NCBI RefSeq assembly: GCF_000417875.1
Contig: NW_006920884.1
Span: forward strand, 39,540-103,539
DNA: 64,000 nt
DNA from: Pseudozyma flocculosa PF-1
Lineage: Eukaryota; Basidiomycota; Ustilaginomycetes; Ustilaginales; Ustilaginaceae
Direction: 5' to 3'
The position numbers were made by a program, and so were the translations under genes. Shown piece by piece: positions 1 through 11,592 of this stretch. The number at the start of each line of letters is the position of its first letter. Within the stretch, counting starts at the first letter, position 1. A model generated the notes under the pieces. It had not been told where the DNA came from, searched no databases, and saw nothing but the letters and a program-made list of their open reading frames with translations.

Positions 1-7
1 TGCTCAC

Positions 8-555
8 CTGGGGAGGACGTAAAAGGTGATGAGGGTGTGCGAGAGGAAGTTGACGGCCTGGGTGAGTTCGAAGCCTTCGTCGGTGATGATCCTCTTTCCG
101 GGGCTGAGGCCGGCGTTGTTGACGAGGATGTCGCAGGTGCGGCCGGAGTCGTGCCACCGCTGTCCAAAGGCGCGCACGCTAGCGAGGCTGGAGCAGTCGA
201 CCTCCCACACCTCTACCCTGTCCGCGTCGGCGCCCGTGCGGGTTAGGAGCTCGCTGCGCGTCTCTTCCGGGTGCTGTTCGTGCGTAGCCGTGAGGCGGCA
301 GGCGAGGATGACGGTGGCGCCGCACTCGAGGAAGTGGAGCGCGGCCTCCTTGCCGATGCCGCTGTTGGAACCGGAGATGATGACCGTCTTGCCGCGCAGG
401 TCGTGCCCCGGCGCAGAGGAGGGAGTGGGGATGGGGATGTCGCTGTGCACGTCGCAGCAGAAACGCCGGTAGGTCGAGTAGAGACGCGACCACGGCACCG
501 TCGTGGGCAGCAGGCCGGGCCCGTCGCAGTGCGTGTCAAAGACCGAGGGCGGCAT
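8..555 (-). CDS. Short-chain dehydrogenase/reductase, 5' exon only (partial at window edge)
   Basis: This is the first exon of an NAD(P)-dependent oxidoreductase of the SDR superfamily, of the retinol-dehydrogenase/WWOX-like sort. The Rossmann cofactor motif reads SGSNSGIG about 60 residues in, and the NNAG motif follows about 85 residues later. The acceptor-sheet signature 'ILVNNAGL' is intact. I start at the ATG at 553-555 because the in-frame sequence upstream is low-complexity and GC-biased. The reading frame meets a TGA exactly at a consensus donor (CCCCAG/GTGAGC), so the exon most likely ends at base 8 and the catalytic YxxxK half lies beyond the window. The substrate cannot be told from this half. 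Confidence 0.75.
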
Positions 556-1492
556 CGTGATGTCGTCTGTTGTTGTTGTCGGCTGACGTGGCGTGGCGCG
601 GTGTGGCGTGGAGAGGGAGTGGAGGAGGGATGGTCGGTATGGCGAGCGAGGTTGCGAGGGGTCTGTAGAACGAGGAAGGGTGAGGGCGCTGCCCCCCTGG
701 ACCTCGGCATCCCCTTTTGTAACCACCGACAGGAGAGCAGCAGGCCAAGGCTGCACCTCGGACCCCTCCCGTACGTCTACCTGCCCGCTCCCGCTCGCCG
801 GCTGCCTCCACCTCGAACGAGAGCCGCAAGCGCGACTTCTTGGACGCGAGCATGCATTCCGCTGCGCAGGACAGCGCTTGCCCGCCTGCCTCTGCCTCTA
901 CCCTCACTGGCCCAGGGCGTGAAACAGCACCGTACCATGCGCATGGCGGTGGGCTCGGGCCCCAACCCAACCCCTCCAACAAGCGAGCCTACCCCAAGGC
1001 CAGAAGGGCACGGTACGGTAGTGGGATCAGGTCTCGGATCCTCGCCGTGTTCCCAAGCCCCTCGTTCCCCAGACAGGAGCGAGGCCAGGCGGGGCGAGGC
1101 CAGGCCAGGCCAGGCGAGGCGGGGAAGCGGAGATGCACCCGCTACGGCGGGGCGGGCCCAGCGTTGCCCTGTGAAAATTCAGGCGGACCCTGACACGCAG
1201 GCCAGCCAGGCCGTGCAGGGGGGTCCCCCGAGTGCCGAAGTCCGAGGTTGAGACCTGAGGCCTGGGGCGGCAGAGGTCCGAAGCCGAGCCCCAACCTCTC
1301 TCCCTCTCTTCGCGCCTCTCTCTCACGCTCACACACCGCCATCGGATGGCCACCCGATGGAAGACCAGAGTCCCCTGGTTTGCGTGGCAAAGCTGCAGAT
1401 CAGACCATGGCGATACCATCCTCCCGCTGCTACATTGCCGCAGACTACATCTGCCGCCTAGCTACGAAGGAGGACCTGGCGTCGGCGGGCCC
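556..1492. other. Intergenic, GC-rich, no gene seen
   Basis: The stretch lies between the start of the dehydrogenase and the 3' end of RRP8. It holds imperfect direct repeats of GGCCAGGC/GGCGAGGC around 1082-1122 and a CT-rich tract near 1300-1330. No coding region could be supported. Confidence 0.5.
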
Positions 1493-3186
1493 TTACCTGC
1501 GCTTGTACAGGCACGGCTTGAGCAGGCTCGATCCGAGCTCGACCAGCCGGCTCTCTGTCAGGTGGTCGTCGCCCGCCTCGCGCCGCCGCGCCGACGACGC
1601 CGGGTCGAGCTTGACAAACTCAAACACGACAAAGTGGGTGTTGGTGTCGTCGCGCCCCTCGAGCTTGAAGCCCACCTTTTCCACCAGCGACACAAAACCC
1701 TCGACCGACACAAACCGGCTGCTCACCTCGGCCACCAGCAGTTCGGCCCCAACTCGCAGGCACCGGCTGGCCTCGAGGATCATGCTCAGCCAGTTGGTGC
1801 CCATCAGCGACAGGCAGAAGATGGCGATGTCGGCCTGGCCCTGCGCCGATCCCGGCGGCGCCGCACCGCGCAGCGATAGCGGGTCCGACGCATCGTAGAA
1901 GCCCGGCAGCGGCAGCGCGCCGATCGTCGCAGTGTCGGCCTTGCGCACCCACCCGTCGGCCGTATTGACCAGGTCAAACGACAGCACCTTGAAGTGGCCA
2001 TCCTTGACCAGCTTGCGTGCCAGCATCCCCTCGCCCGCTCCCAGGTCAATCACGAGCGGACACGCGCCGTACCGCGCCTTGACCTGGCCCGTGTGCTGCG
2101 ACTTGGCCGGCTTCGTCCCGGCCTTGGGCTTCTTGGCCGCCAGCAGCGACGAGCACAGGATGTCGAGCGGATTCTTGGGCCACGACTTGACCTGAGACCG
2201 GAAGCCCTTGTGGTAGTCGTCAAAGATGGACGGGTCGGCGGTAAAGGAGCTCAGCGCCGACGCCGAGTCGGTCGTGTAGAGCTGCTCGTTGATGGTGCGG
2301 AAGCGCGAGCCCGTCAGACGGTTGAGCATCTGCGACTGCAGCGGCGTGAGCGTGCTGCTCGCTGGCTGCGAGGCGGCGGCGGCGGCGGCAGGGGCGGCGG
2401 CGGCCTTGCTCGATGTCGGTGGTGTGGTGGATCGTCTGCAGCGGCCGTAGCAGCGGCGGCAGGCACAACATCGCTCCCCTTACGTGGCGAGAGAGACGCA
2501 CCCGCCGCGGCTTTGGTCTCTTCGCCGTCCTCGTGTTGCGCTGCCCTTTTGGCCGCCTCTTCCTCGAGCCTGCGCCTCTTGTTGAGCTTTTTGCGCTGCG
2601 CCTTGCTCAGCGAGCTCAGGTCCACCTCTTTGCCATCGACGATAATCTTACTGGCTGCCTGCTGCTGCTGCTGTTGCTTCTGGAAAGCTGCGCCCTTGAC
2701 GGCAAAGGGGTCCTTGCTGTTCTTCTTGTTGCTGCTCTTGCTGGATGATGGTGCGTTTGAGCCGTCGGCTGCCGAGTTGGATCCGGTCGCCGCTGCAGCC
2801 GCCTTGCCGCTCTTGCGCTTGGACGAGGAGCCTACGAGTGCGGCCCTGCCCTCCTCCTCGTCCCCCTCCGATTCCTCGTCGCCCTGTGCCGGCTCATCAT
2901 GCCGCTTGCGCTTGGCCAGCAGACGACCCTTTAGCTTGACGTCCTCAATGGACGAGGGCTTGCCGTTGGCAGCCAATGTCGCCTGCTTGCCTTTCGGGGT
3001 CGCGCCTACGCCGAGCGTGGCGGAGCGAGGCGGCTGGGCAGTTGCGCTGGCGCCGTTCTTGGACGGCGATGACGACGACGACGACGAGGCGCCAAGGGAC
3101 GAAAACTTGGACATGATGCTGTCGGCGAGCACGGAGCGGTTGAGCTCCAGCTGCGCCTGGAGCGCTCCCAGATCGAGGTCGGGCAT
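1493..3186 (-). CDS. RRP8: Ribosomal RNA-processing protein 8 (25S rRNA adenine-N1 methyltransferase)
   Basis: Rrp8 is a nucleolar SAM-dependent methyltransferase that makes m1A in the large-subunit rRNA. Two exons join as 2484-3186 and 1493-2361. The intron has donor GTAAGG and acceptor CCAG, is 122 nt long, and restores the frame to read SSTLTPLQSQMLNRLTGSRF, the conserved entry to the domain. The product is about 523 residues. The first 240 are Ser/Ala/Lys-rich with a KAQRKKLNKRRR basic stretch and a run of Gln. The catalytic half has NEQLYT, SAM motif I (VIDLGAGEG, about residue 340), FCLSLMGTNW and the terminal KPCLYKRR typical of the family. An in-frame ATG also exists at 3225, but the one at 3186 begins the more regular sequence MPDLDLGALQ. 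The intron is inferred from phase and splice signals. Confidence 0.88.
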
Positions 3187-3930
3187 GGCGGGTGCGATAG
3201 ATGCAGATCCGATACAAAGAGACACCTAGAGAGAGGGATGACTTTGGCGTGATCGCCGCAACGGGAGCAGTGGTGGTGGTGGTGGTGGTGGTGATGGAAA
3301 GATGATGAGGGATAGGCGGAATGCGAGCAAAGGCAATTTCGCCGCCCTTTTCGGCGCGCCATTTTTTCCCTTCGAGTCGACCTTCTCCACCTCGGCCTGG
3401 CACCAGACGGCCCTCCGACTCCCGAGGGCCGCCAGCCCGACCATCCCGGCACGCTCGCCGCAGCGCCGATGGCAAGCACCCTCAACCCGGTCCTCACTCC
3501 TGCTCAACACGGTCGCAGATCACGTCAGTACAGCATCGAGGATCATGAGAGCAGCCGCTGAGACTCGCGAGCCTTTTGGTACGAGGCTGGCGCGAATAGG
3601 GGCGGCGCAGTCGACAGAGTGAGCCGACGAGACATGCGGCCGCGGCCTGTAGCCACGAGTCGGCGGGCCCAGCACGTTGGGCAGGATTCATGTCGTGTGT
3701 GTGCGCAGCAGACGCGCAGGCCCGACCCCGCCCTCCTCGCGACATCGTCCGCGGCACGCATCGCACGATTCGGGCAGGACGGAAGCACAGATCAAATGTC
3801 GTTCGGATGCCCGAACAGCAGGGACGCCGCTGTGATACAAGGCGCTCGAGGATCGCCATCGAGATGCGGCTGGAAAGAACGGTACTCGTCTCCTCCGCCT
3901 TGCTGGCCAAGCAGACAGCCGCCGAAGTGT
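3187..3930. other. Intergenic; TGG trinucleotide run
   Basis: This is the region upstream of RRP8 and downstream of the first secreted-protein gene. A (TGG)n run of about nine units lies at 3270-3296. No other feature could be supported. Confidence 0.5.
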
Positions 3931-4436
3931 TCACGAAGACGGTTGAGGGATGGGGGGGACGACGTGGTGCTTGCCGTTGACTGCCGCGCCGAAGTGTGAT
4001 CCAAGACAAAGAACACCGAGGCATGTCAGCGCTCCATGCTGCCCGTCGGCCCTCGCCGGGCTGGTCCACCACCACAAGTCTCGGCGCAATGGCACTCACC
4101 CTGAATTGAGAACTTGGCCTTTCCATTCACCATGTCGACCATGTTGGACTGGAGCTGCTGGGTCTGCCCGCCAATGATGGTGCCAGAGTCGACAGGCATG
4201 AACACCTGGTTCCACTGCTGCGAGGCGTCGTCGTACCGCTCGAGCGTCCACATCGAATTGTGCGTCGTCTGCACGCTGATGGCGTAGCCGAGCGTGTTGA
4301 TCCACACCCAGGCGAAGCCGACCTTGTGCAGCTGCCAGTTGAGCAGAAGCGGCTCGTCAGGGGGCACCGGGCTGTACGCTGAGACCGCCAGAGGGGCGGC
4401 GAGGATGAGGGAGAGGATCGCAGAGGTGAACCTCAT
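3931..4436 (-). CDS. Small secreted protein, array member 1 (subfamily A)
   Basis: The function is unknown. Exons 4100-4436 and 3931-3980 are separated by a 119-nt intron (donor GTGAGT, acceptor GGCAG) and give 128 residues. The protein opens with a signal peptide (MRFTSAILSLILAAPLAVSA). The mature part has the core MWTLERYDDASQQW and ends in an NGKHH tail encoded by exon 2. Exon 1 ends in phase 1 with a single G, and exon 2 starts with TC, giving Val. No cysteine follows the signal peptide. I chose the ATG at 4436 because it directly begins the signal peptide. A TATA-like TACAAATA lies roughly 145 bp upstream and a GACCCACC motif sits at 4601. The closest relative in the array is member 2, with the same NGKHH tail. 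An effector-like role is inferred only from secretion and clustering. Confidence 0.8.
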
Positions 4437-5004
4437 CTTGCGGAAAGGCACGATGCAAGTGGCCAGGAAGGGAGGGGGAACTGGAAGTCTTGCGGGGCGG
4501 AGGCCGAAGAGGGGACGGGCTCGAGGGGGATGAGGCCTGCCAGTGGATGAAGCTTGACGAAGATGCCTCGGGGAGGCCGGTATTTGTACCTTCAGCAGAG
4601 GACCCACCCTGACCATCTCGGAACAGAGCGCCGAGAGCGACCCCACCACGCCACCGACGGCGGGGTTCCTGAACAACCAGCTTGTGGGGCACACCCCCAC
4701 TTGATGACGGGATGGCCGCGGTGGGAGGGTAAGTTTCCACCCCGCTGGCGGCCAAATCGGTCATGCTCATAGCCACGCGCCTCGTGGCAGGTTGCCAGTC
4801 GGCTCAGGGGCGGCTCGATGTGCTCACTCCAACACACGAGTCAAGAGAAAGCTGAGGATAGCATCGATGCATCGATGGGCGGGGACTAGCTCGGGAAAGC
4901 TGCCTCGGGCCTCCCGGGCCGTACGATGACATGCCATGCGTACGGCAAGACGGGGCAACGAAGCAATCATGTATGGAAGAGAGAGGCGTGCGGATGCGTC
5001 GCCT
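4437..5004. promoter_or_regulatory. Upstream region of array member 1
   Basis: No gene was seen. A TATA-like element lies near 4579-4589 on the minus strand and a GACCCACC copy of the array's shared motif at 4601-4608. Confidence 0.35.
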
Positions 5005-5524
5005 TCAGAGCATGGCGTGATCGAGGAGATGGTGTTTGCCGTTGACTGAGAATCGATCGGCGGAGGAGCACCATAAAGACGAATGCGCGGACGAAGCCCG
5101 GCCAGATCAGTACCGTTGCACATGCTCTCCGGATCTCTTGCCGGACTGGAGCGGTCGACCTGGGACGACACTCACTGTTGATCGAGTAGGTAGAAATACG
5201 TCCAGCGATGTCGAGGATGGCATTCTCGATCTCGTCGTGCTGGGCAGGACCGAGGTCAGTGCCAGAAGCATAGGGGCCGCCGACGCGGACCCACTGCTGC
5301 GAGGCCGGCTTGAGCTGCTCGAGGCTCCACTGGGCGTCATGGCTCGTCAGGACCTTGAGGTGCCAGAGAGGTTCTTCGGATTTGGTCGTCCAGAGCCAGG
5401 CCCAGCCGGCTCCGCCGAGCTTGAAGTACGCTCCAACCTCTCCGCCTGCGGGGATCGGAGGCGCGCACCAGACCGCTGCGGGTGCTGCGAGGGCGAGAGA
5501 AAGGATGGCGGTGGTGAACTTCAT
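5005..5524 (-). CDS. Small secreted protein, array member 2 (subfamily A)
   Basis: This is an unrecognised secreted protein of 129 residues from exons 5176-5524 and 5005-5045. The 130-nt intron has donor GTGAGT and acceptor CTCAG. The signal peptide is MKFTTAILSLALAAPAAVWC. The mature chain is Trp-rich (GGAGWAWLW) and carries QWSLEQLKPASQQW, aligning with the same place in member 1. Exon 2 encodes NGKHHLLDHAML, joined through an ATC codon split after its first base. Members 1 and 2 look like a recent local duplication: the same order of motifs, the same tail and a similar intron length. A good TATA box (TATAAAAA on the minus strand) lies at 5593-5600, about 75 bp above the ATG. Confidence 0.82.
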
Positions 5525-5592
5525 CGTGAGGCAGGTGGCAGTGAAGAGGGCCGAGTTGAACGGGGGTGGGTCTGCCGTCAGGTCAAGGTGCC

Positions 5593-5600
5593 TTTTTATA
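5593..5600 (-). promoter_or_regulatory. TATA box of array member 2
   Basis: The minus strand reads TATAAAAAGG about 70-75 bp upstream of the start codon. Confidence 0.5.
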
Positions 5601-6316
5601 CGCTCGGTGGTTGGACAAACGGCCGGCTCGTCCGGTCGGTGGCTCCGCGATCGAAGGTAGACGCCAGGCGCGGTCGCATTGTAGCCCCCCACCTGGTGGT
5701 AGCCTGCGTACCGCGTGAATCAAACCCGTTGGTGGGGAATGAGGCGAACTTCACCCACCTGCTACCGCTTGGACCGACTCCAGCTCGACCACCGTGTGCT
5801 GCCCCTCCTCGAGCAAACGTGGCCGGGCTGCGCGCTTCGAGGCTCCAGGTGGCTCCGTGGGTGTTATTGACGGCAGCTTTCGAGGCGTTCCGATGCGGTC
5901 CTCTTTACGCGCAGGCCAGATGCGCTACCCTTCCCTCTCGGTGGTCACACACGTTGCAGACGAAGCCTCGAGGGGCCGCCTTGCCGCAGATGCCTTTGCG
6001 GTGATGCGGCCCGTCTGGGCGCGATGACGCATCGACCAACAGTGGTTTGTGTTCGGCAGAGTGAGCGTCGCACAGGGCTTTGCTGCTTGACCGGCAGCGC
6101 CAAATAGCACGTCGATTCGACACGGCCTGAGACCAGAACGTGACCTTAATCGGTCCACCAGCTTGCGGCGCAATCACAATCGACCTCAGGTTCGACACTC
6201 CTCGCTGTCCAGTTACCAACAAGGTGGGAGGAGAGTCGATATCAAATGGTGCTGATGGGTCAAGCGCGGCAGTCACTGAAATACACCAAGACGCAGAGCG
6301 TCATGGGGCGCTCGCT
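5601..6316. other. Intergenic between members 2 and 3
   Basis: No gene was seen. A CACCCACCT motif copy sits at 5752-5760 and a related CCCCCACCTGGTGG at 5685-5699. Confidence 0.4.
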
Positions 6317-6816
6317 CTACATGGGGTGGTGGACGCCGTCGACTTCGTTTCCGTTGGTCAGAGAGGACGAGGGAGGGAGGGAGGGGTCGGTCAGTGCCTT
6401 GTCTGCACGAGCAGCTTGTCATCAGCCCGCCAACAGGAGCGCCTCTCACCCAAGATCGAGTACTTTCCGAACCAGTAGTTGGGGTCCGAGCTTCCGGCCA
6501 CGATCTCGTTGTAGGCTGTGGCAAGCTCCGCCCGGTTGAGATCGGCCAGGGGGAAGCCAGATGCGACCGGCCTGTCCAGCGGCGACGCGTGGCCGGCAGC
6601 CTTGTCGAACTTCTGGATCGACCACATGTCCCCGTCCTTCAGCGTCATGACGGTGAAGGCGTGATATCCCAACAAGGTCTGCCAGATGTAGACGTCGCCG
6701 GCGCCGCCGATGAACATGTGCTTGAGGATCCGTTCGCCCTTTTCAATGGGAAAGCCCGATCGGACCGCGAGCGGAGCGGCGACGAGGAGGGAAAGGATGG
6801 CTGCGGCGTACTTCAT
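6317..6816 (-). CDS. Small secreted protein, array member 3 (subfamily A)
   Basis: This is an unrecognised secreted protein of 130 residues. Exons 6450-6816 and 6317-6342 are split by a 107-nt intron (donor GTGAGA, acceptor CGAAG). The signal peptide MKYAAAILSLLVAAPLAV is followed by GGAGDVYIWQTLLGYHAF, MWSIQKFDKAAG and SDPNYWFGKYSIL. The NYWFGKY segment before the splice site is shared with member 7. Exon 2 has only 26 nt and encodes DGVHHPM after the split Val codon. Member 7 has an exon 2 of identical length encoding DGREHPM, so these two are the closest pair. A TATA box lies about 85 bp upstream. Confidence 0.82.
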
Positions 6817-6902
6817 CTTGCTTGAGGTTCAAAGGAGGGAGGAGATATCGATGCGATGGGGTCTGAGTGGCAAAGGGCGGCAGATTGTGCGGGGGCCACG
6901 GC

Positions 6903-6908
6903 TTTATA
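6903..6908 (-). promoter_or_regulatory. TATA box of array member 3
   Basis: The minus strand reads GGTATAAAGC about 85-90 bp upstream of the ATG at 6816. Copies of the array motif follow further up at 6943 (AACCCACCT) and 7028 (GACCCACCT). Confidence 0.5.
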
Positions 6909-6951
6909 CCCTGGGCATGTGCCTTTAGCTGGCGGCAGAGGTAACCCACCT

Positions 6952-7514
6952 CGAAGCAGCGAGGCACCCCGGTCTGCTCAGAGGGCCGCGGCCCGGATTC
7001 GACGATGTGCGTCGTACAGGCGATTCTGACCCACCTAGCTTTGGTGGGGGCCCGTCGAGCGTCGAATCCACGGAATGCTCTCCTCGGAGAGCCACTCCGG
7101 TTGGCGGGGATAGCTTATGCATATCTATCCAACATCCGCCCATTCGCACCTTATCGCATCGACGAGGCTTCAGGATCGTAGGCATCTGTGGCTGCGGTGA
7201 GCATGCCAACGGGAAGGCTTCCCATTCGCTGACTGCAGCCCAGCAGGCACGGGCAGGGAGGCTTGGCTGGACGATGAAGAGGTCTGCGTCGATTCATCGC
7301 GGCACACTCGTACGACTCGACCAAAAAAGGTACAGAAGGATGCGACCAGCCAGGGCAAAGGCTCACGAACCCTCGCGGCCAAGGCGTACGCAGACGCAGA
7401 CGAATACAACCCACTCGCGCTCGAGAAGGCTTCCCTCTTTGAGAACGGTGGCTGGTGGGGGCGGATGAGCGGTTCAGTTCTCTAAGGCTCGGCATGAGGG
7501 CGTAGCTGTGGCAT
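6952..7514. other. Intergenic between members 3 and 4
   Basis: No gene was seen. It carries the GACCCACCT motif copy at 7028-7036, followed by an imperfect inverted partner TTGGTGGGG at 7041-7049. Confidence 0.4.
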
Positions 7515-8073
7515 TCACGCCTGCCTCTTGCCAAACGGCCCCATCGGCAGGGTGGCGACCACCTTCGGCGTATTGACTGAGCTCGCGTGTACGAGGAGGT
7601 CGCGGGGGCCAGGTCAGGATGCGCGTGACGAGGTCAGCTGGTGCAGCGCCAAAGAGAAGACGACTGCGCGACTCACCGACGAGGAAAATGTCGGTGAAGG
7701 CTCCGGAGGTGGACCCGGACTGGGGCGGACCGACGAGGCGCTCGCAGACCGTCTCGAGGGCGCGTGTCTGCTGGCCACAGAAGACGCTGGCCCCGGACTT
7801 GAAGGGCGGGTCGTTGAGCACCGAAGCGAAGCCAAATTTGCCACTGCGCGTCTGAATGTCCCACGTGTAGGAGCTGTCGCTGGCCAGGAAGGTGAGGATG
7901 CCCTCGCCGTTCTGGTCCTCGGTCGCCAGGCGGAGCGTGCCGTACTGCTGGAAGCTCTGGTAGCCCCACAGCGTCTGACCCTTTGGGAGAGGAGGGAAGC
8001 CGTTCTTGGCAGGCGCGGCTCCGGCCACTGCGGCGAGCAGCACGACGGGCAGAAGGACGCTGAAGGGCTTCAT
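7515..8073 (-). CDS. Small secreted protein, array member 4 (subfamily B)
   Basis: This is an unrecognised secreted protein of 152 residues from exons 7677-8073 and 7515-7576. The 100-nt intron has donor GTGAGT and acceptor CTCAG. The signal peptide is MKPFSVLLPVVLLAAVAGAA. The mature chain has YGTLRLATEDQNGEG, the shared core YTWDIQTRSG, and a Cys pair in FCGQQTRALETVCERL that marks subfamily B. Exon 2 encodes a 19-residue tail (NTPKVVATLPM and onward) with no His-His, unlike members 1-3. It is the longest-tailed type together with members 5 and 6. The upstream region contains a weak TTAAAA about 115 bp away and three copies of the array motif in either orientation. Confidence 0.8.
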
Positions 8074-9768
8074 GTTGGACTGCGCAGGCTTTGTGGGCTC
8101 GAGTAGCTTTGGGTCGGTGGCGAATGGTGGAGAAGAGAGCGAGAGATGGGGGTGTCGGGGCCGGCAAGACGACGGTCGCGGCCTGCCTTTTAACAGACTG
8201 CTGGCAACGCACAGCGCTCAGCAGCAGCGACGCAGCGCCATCCAGCCAAGGCGCCCTCGACCCCACCTCGTTGCGGGAGAAAAGATCCAGAGCCTTCCGT
8301 CAGCGATAGAGAACAAGATCGAGCCGGTCTCATGACAACCGCAGCAAGGCCCACCGCTACTACAGTATCCGAAGTGGCGCTGGCATGACATCAAAAAGAC
8401 GCACAACAGGGGAAAGGTGGGCGGGGGCGTTGTTCTTAGCGTCCGGGCTGCGGCCGGCAGGCAAGTTTCGGTGGGTCTGCGCAACGGAGAGCGGCTTCCC
8501 TCTTCGAAATCATTATTAACCCACCTTTTAGCCCCTATGGTGACCGATGCGCCCTTGCTGAAGCGGTTTGAATGGGCCATGCTCCGCTCGCCATATGTAC
8601 AATGTCGTGGGGAGCCCTGACCCATCTCATCTGACACCAGCGCGCGGCCGGTCTTGGAACGGTTCGGAAAGGGCTGATGGGCATCGTGAGGTGCGGTCGA
8701 CGGGCGAAGGTAAGCGCAACAACCACAGGGTCAGGGTAGCAATCGCGCCAATGGAGGGCAACCCCACCTTGAGCTTGGCCGAAGAATTGTGCAGCATCAC
8801 GCCAAGAGGTGGGCAGGCGGTCATCTCTGTTCGATGGTGCCGAAACTCGGTGGGTTAGAGCCAAGTCGACTCGGGACGGGATCCGGAACCCCGAAGCTGG
8901 GCTGACATGACATTGATCGCGAACGGGGCGTACCTCCGTAGGTCGGCATTCTTCGCAGCGTCACGAGTTTGCGAGCTGGTTAGTCTGCGCGATGCTTCCC
9001 CTTTCGTTGATACACTCCTGGCTCATTCATATGTAGGTAACTTTTCCATCACTTCGTCGGCTTCTGCTCCCGCTTGCCGACGGAAAGCGCACAGCGGGCG
9101 GGATTCTGAAGAAGGGCAAGCTCTTGCGCGAGCGGTGAGTCAGAAGGTCGCCTACCCCCTGGCGACACCGAACGAGTTCCGACGCGACCCTCAGTCCTTG
9201 ATGGGCATAGCGCAGCCAACGGATCGTTTCACGCCGAAGGGGGCGGGGGAGTGAAGCAGGCACAAACCTGGCGGGCAAAGATCTTCGAGCGGGCTCGGGA
9301 GTGGCGCTTCTGCGACAACGCGAGACCGGATCTGGCACAGCCGGTCGCTCTGACACTCTACCCTCCTCAGCCTCTCGTGTCGCTCGAGAGGCCATTCACA
9401 CGTCGTGTGAGAGAACCGTGACGGAAAGCAGACGCCGGTGGCAGAGCGCCAGCAAAACGAAAGAGCCCTTCGATTCGGGAGCAGTAACGAAAGGCCCTGA
9501 ACTATGCGGTGCTCTCCACGACGGCAGCCACAAAGCGACATCGAGCTGTGCTCTGCTGTCGAGACCGTCGCGGTCGACCCCACGGCGCGCATCGCAGCCG
9601 GAGAAAGGCATCAAAGGAGATGCGCGCCATTCCGCATCAGAAAGGCGACGAGTTGGGACAGCTGAGCGCTGAAACCTCGCAGGCGCCACGTCAGGAACGC
9701 AGCGCTGCTCAGGGGCTAACCGCCGAGGGACAGCTGATTCGTGCCCTTCTTGCGGCGACCGAAAGCGA
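8074..9768. other. Long intergenic stretch between members 4 and 5
   Basis: About 1.7 kb without a supported gene. Array-motif copies lie at 8470 (GGTGGGTC), 8518 (AACCCACCT) and 8849 (GGTGGGTTA). I looked for a degenerate ninth paralogue (signal peptide, W-D-I core, AG/TC exon 2) and did not find one. Confidence 0.4.
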
Positions 9769-10299
9769 TCAGACCCGCTGGAATCGACCGAGGAGAGCGG
9801 TAGCCGAGGCTCCTGAGCTGGTATAGACTGCATCGCCTCGCGTTCCAATGAGATGGGAGGAATCAGAGCCTGGTCAGCAATCGCCCGACGCCGACCAATC
9901 CCGCCCCCGTGGTCGACCATCCAACTCACCAACCAGCCAGTATTTGCCGACATGGAACGGTTCGGTGGCACCGCTTTCGCCGAGCAGCATCTCTTTGCAG
10001 GCTTCGAACAGGTTTCGAACGGTGTTCCGGCAGTACTGCCGATCTCCCACGTTGGTGACACCCGTGAGCGAGACAATGTTGCCCGCGCCACCGTACTTCT
10101 GGATGTCCCACTTGCTGGCTCCGTCAGTGCCCTCGAAGGTCAAATAATCCGCAAAGGGGCCTTCCCAGATTTCAAGCTTGCCATACGGGACTATGATTTG
10201 GAACCCCATGACCTTGTCGCACTGTATTCGGTCGGCGTAGAAGAGAGTGGCGAGGCTTGCCAGCAGGGTCAGGTGGTTGACGATCGAAAAGCACTTCAT
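9769..10299 (-). CDS. Small secreted protein, array member 5 (subfamily B)
   Basis: This is an unrecognised secreted protein of 142 residues. Exons 9930-10299 and 9769-9827 are joined over a 102-nt intron (donor GTGAGT, acceptor TGCAG). The hydrophobic N-terminus MKCFSIVNHLTLLASLATLF serves as signal peptide, less canonical than in its neighbours. The mature part has PYGKLEIWEG, the core SKWDIQKYGG and the Cys pair in QYCRNTVRNLFEACKEML. The segment VGKYWLV before the intron resembles the FGKY of members 3 and 7, linking the two subfamilies. Exon 2 would encode an 18-residue tail ending GRFQRV. Its start was chosen because it is the AG/TC join that keeps the phase, and this is the least certain exon 2 of the array. 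Confidence 0.7.
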
Positions 10300-11592
10300 G
10301 ATGCAAGGCGGTTGCAGAGAATCGCTAGAGCTGATTCAAGCTTCGTCGCGGGGAGGGTGGTGTCACTATGAGGGTGCGGAAGTGGAACGAGGGCTGCGGG
10401 AGGGGTTGTGTGGCGATGAGGCTGGAAGAGGTCGATCTAGTGCCGCTTTGTATCAAGAACCTCTCGGACTCCTTGGGATGCAGGACGGATCTCAGAGCAT
10501 GTATCGGCGCAGCGGCTTGAGGCAAGGCTAAAGAGGGGGATAGGCCTCAGGGGTCACTGTGTAGCTCAGCGAAGCAAGGCCGGATGTCGACCCCCTTCAA
10601 GCTCGAGCGACCTGGAGCCTCATGCGACCCACCTCTACTCGGACTTGAATCGGTTGCCGGCGAGACTATAAGTACATAACGTATGGTTCAGCCTTTTCGA
10701 GCGCGGGGTGGGGGTACAGTTGACCTAGGCTCCTCTCTTTGAACGCCGGCCCGCTTCTGTTCGAGGTGAATCAGGTAGCGACTTAACGCAAAAAAAGAGC
10801 AGGCAGGATGGCGAGCCGGTGGCGTTGGGTGGGCGCGATACGATGAGCACAGAGGCGGCAACAGGTGGGCTTTACGTGCTTACATACATGCAAAGCAGCT
10901 CGGACCCACTTCGTCCTGCCCTTCACATCGGCAGTTCTGCTCAACTTAGTCGTGGCTGTGCTATCCCCTGCGCCCAAAACGCTCGACTTGAATCAAAAGT
11001 CAGTCAGCAAGCGTAGAGACAACAGTGTGGGTGTGGTGCCATGTATGGCCAGGTCCAGACCTTTGTCAGTCACTTGAGGAGCATGCAAGGATGTACATGT
11101 CAACGGACAAGTGAGAGTGCGGATAAGGGCAAGATAAGCCGTCTGGGCGCGAGAGACTCCGGACCTGCCGCAGACGGGACGTCTGGGACGCGTCGAAGAG
11201 CAAACGGGAGTGAGTGGCGGCTGGGTGCATCAAGTGGGACCGGCCTGCAGCAGGCGTCCCGGGGAAGAGACAAGGAAGTGAAGGAAGACGAGGGGCGAAG
11301 AAGCCGCCAGAAAGGTGGCCGCCTCCAGCTCACATATTTTCCTCTGAGCTCACTGATCGAGCGTAGGCGCTACCGGCAGCGGATCATGTCGTACAGAGAC
11401 TCTCTAGGGAAGAGGAGCACAAGGAGGCAGAGGATCCGATGTGGGGCCGTAACAGGGTAGCCGTCAAGGGCGATGTCGACACACGTTCGCAATCGAGGCG
11501 TCTCGGGGCAGCAGCAGCACCTTCGGGCCGTACGCCAAGGATACAGCGCAGCCTGATGGGCTTACGGCCGCCCGCAAACACGAAGCGGATGC
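10300..11592. other. Intergenic between members 5 and 6
   Basis: No gene was supported. A GACCCACCT motif copy lies at 10626-10634 upstream of member 5. Confidence 0.4.

Noticed and set aside
2362..2483. Apparent frameshift in RRP8
   Set aside because: A GTAAGG...CCAG intron of 122 nt restores the frame and the conserved TPLQ...MLNRL sequence, so damage need not be assumed.
8074..9768. Possible ninth array gene in the long gap between members 4 and 5
   Set aside because: No signal peptide, W-D-I core or AG/TC second exon was found on either strand.
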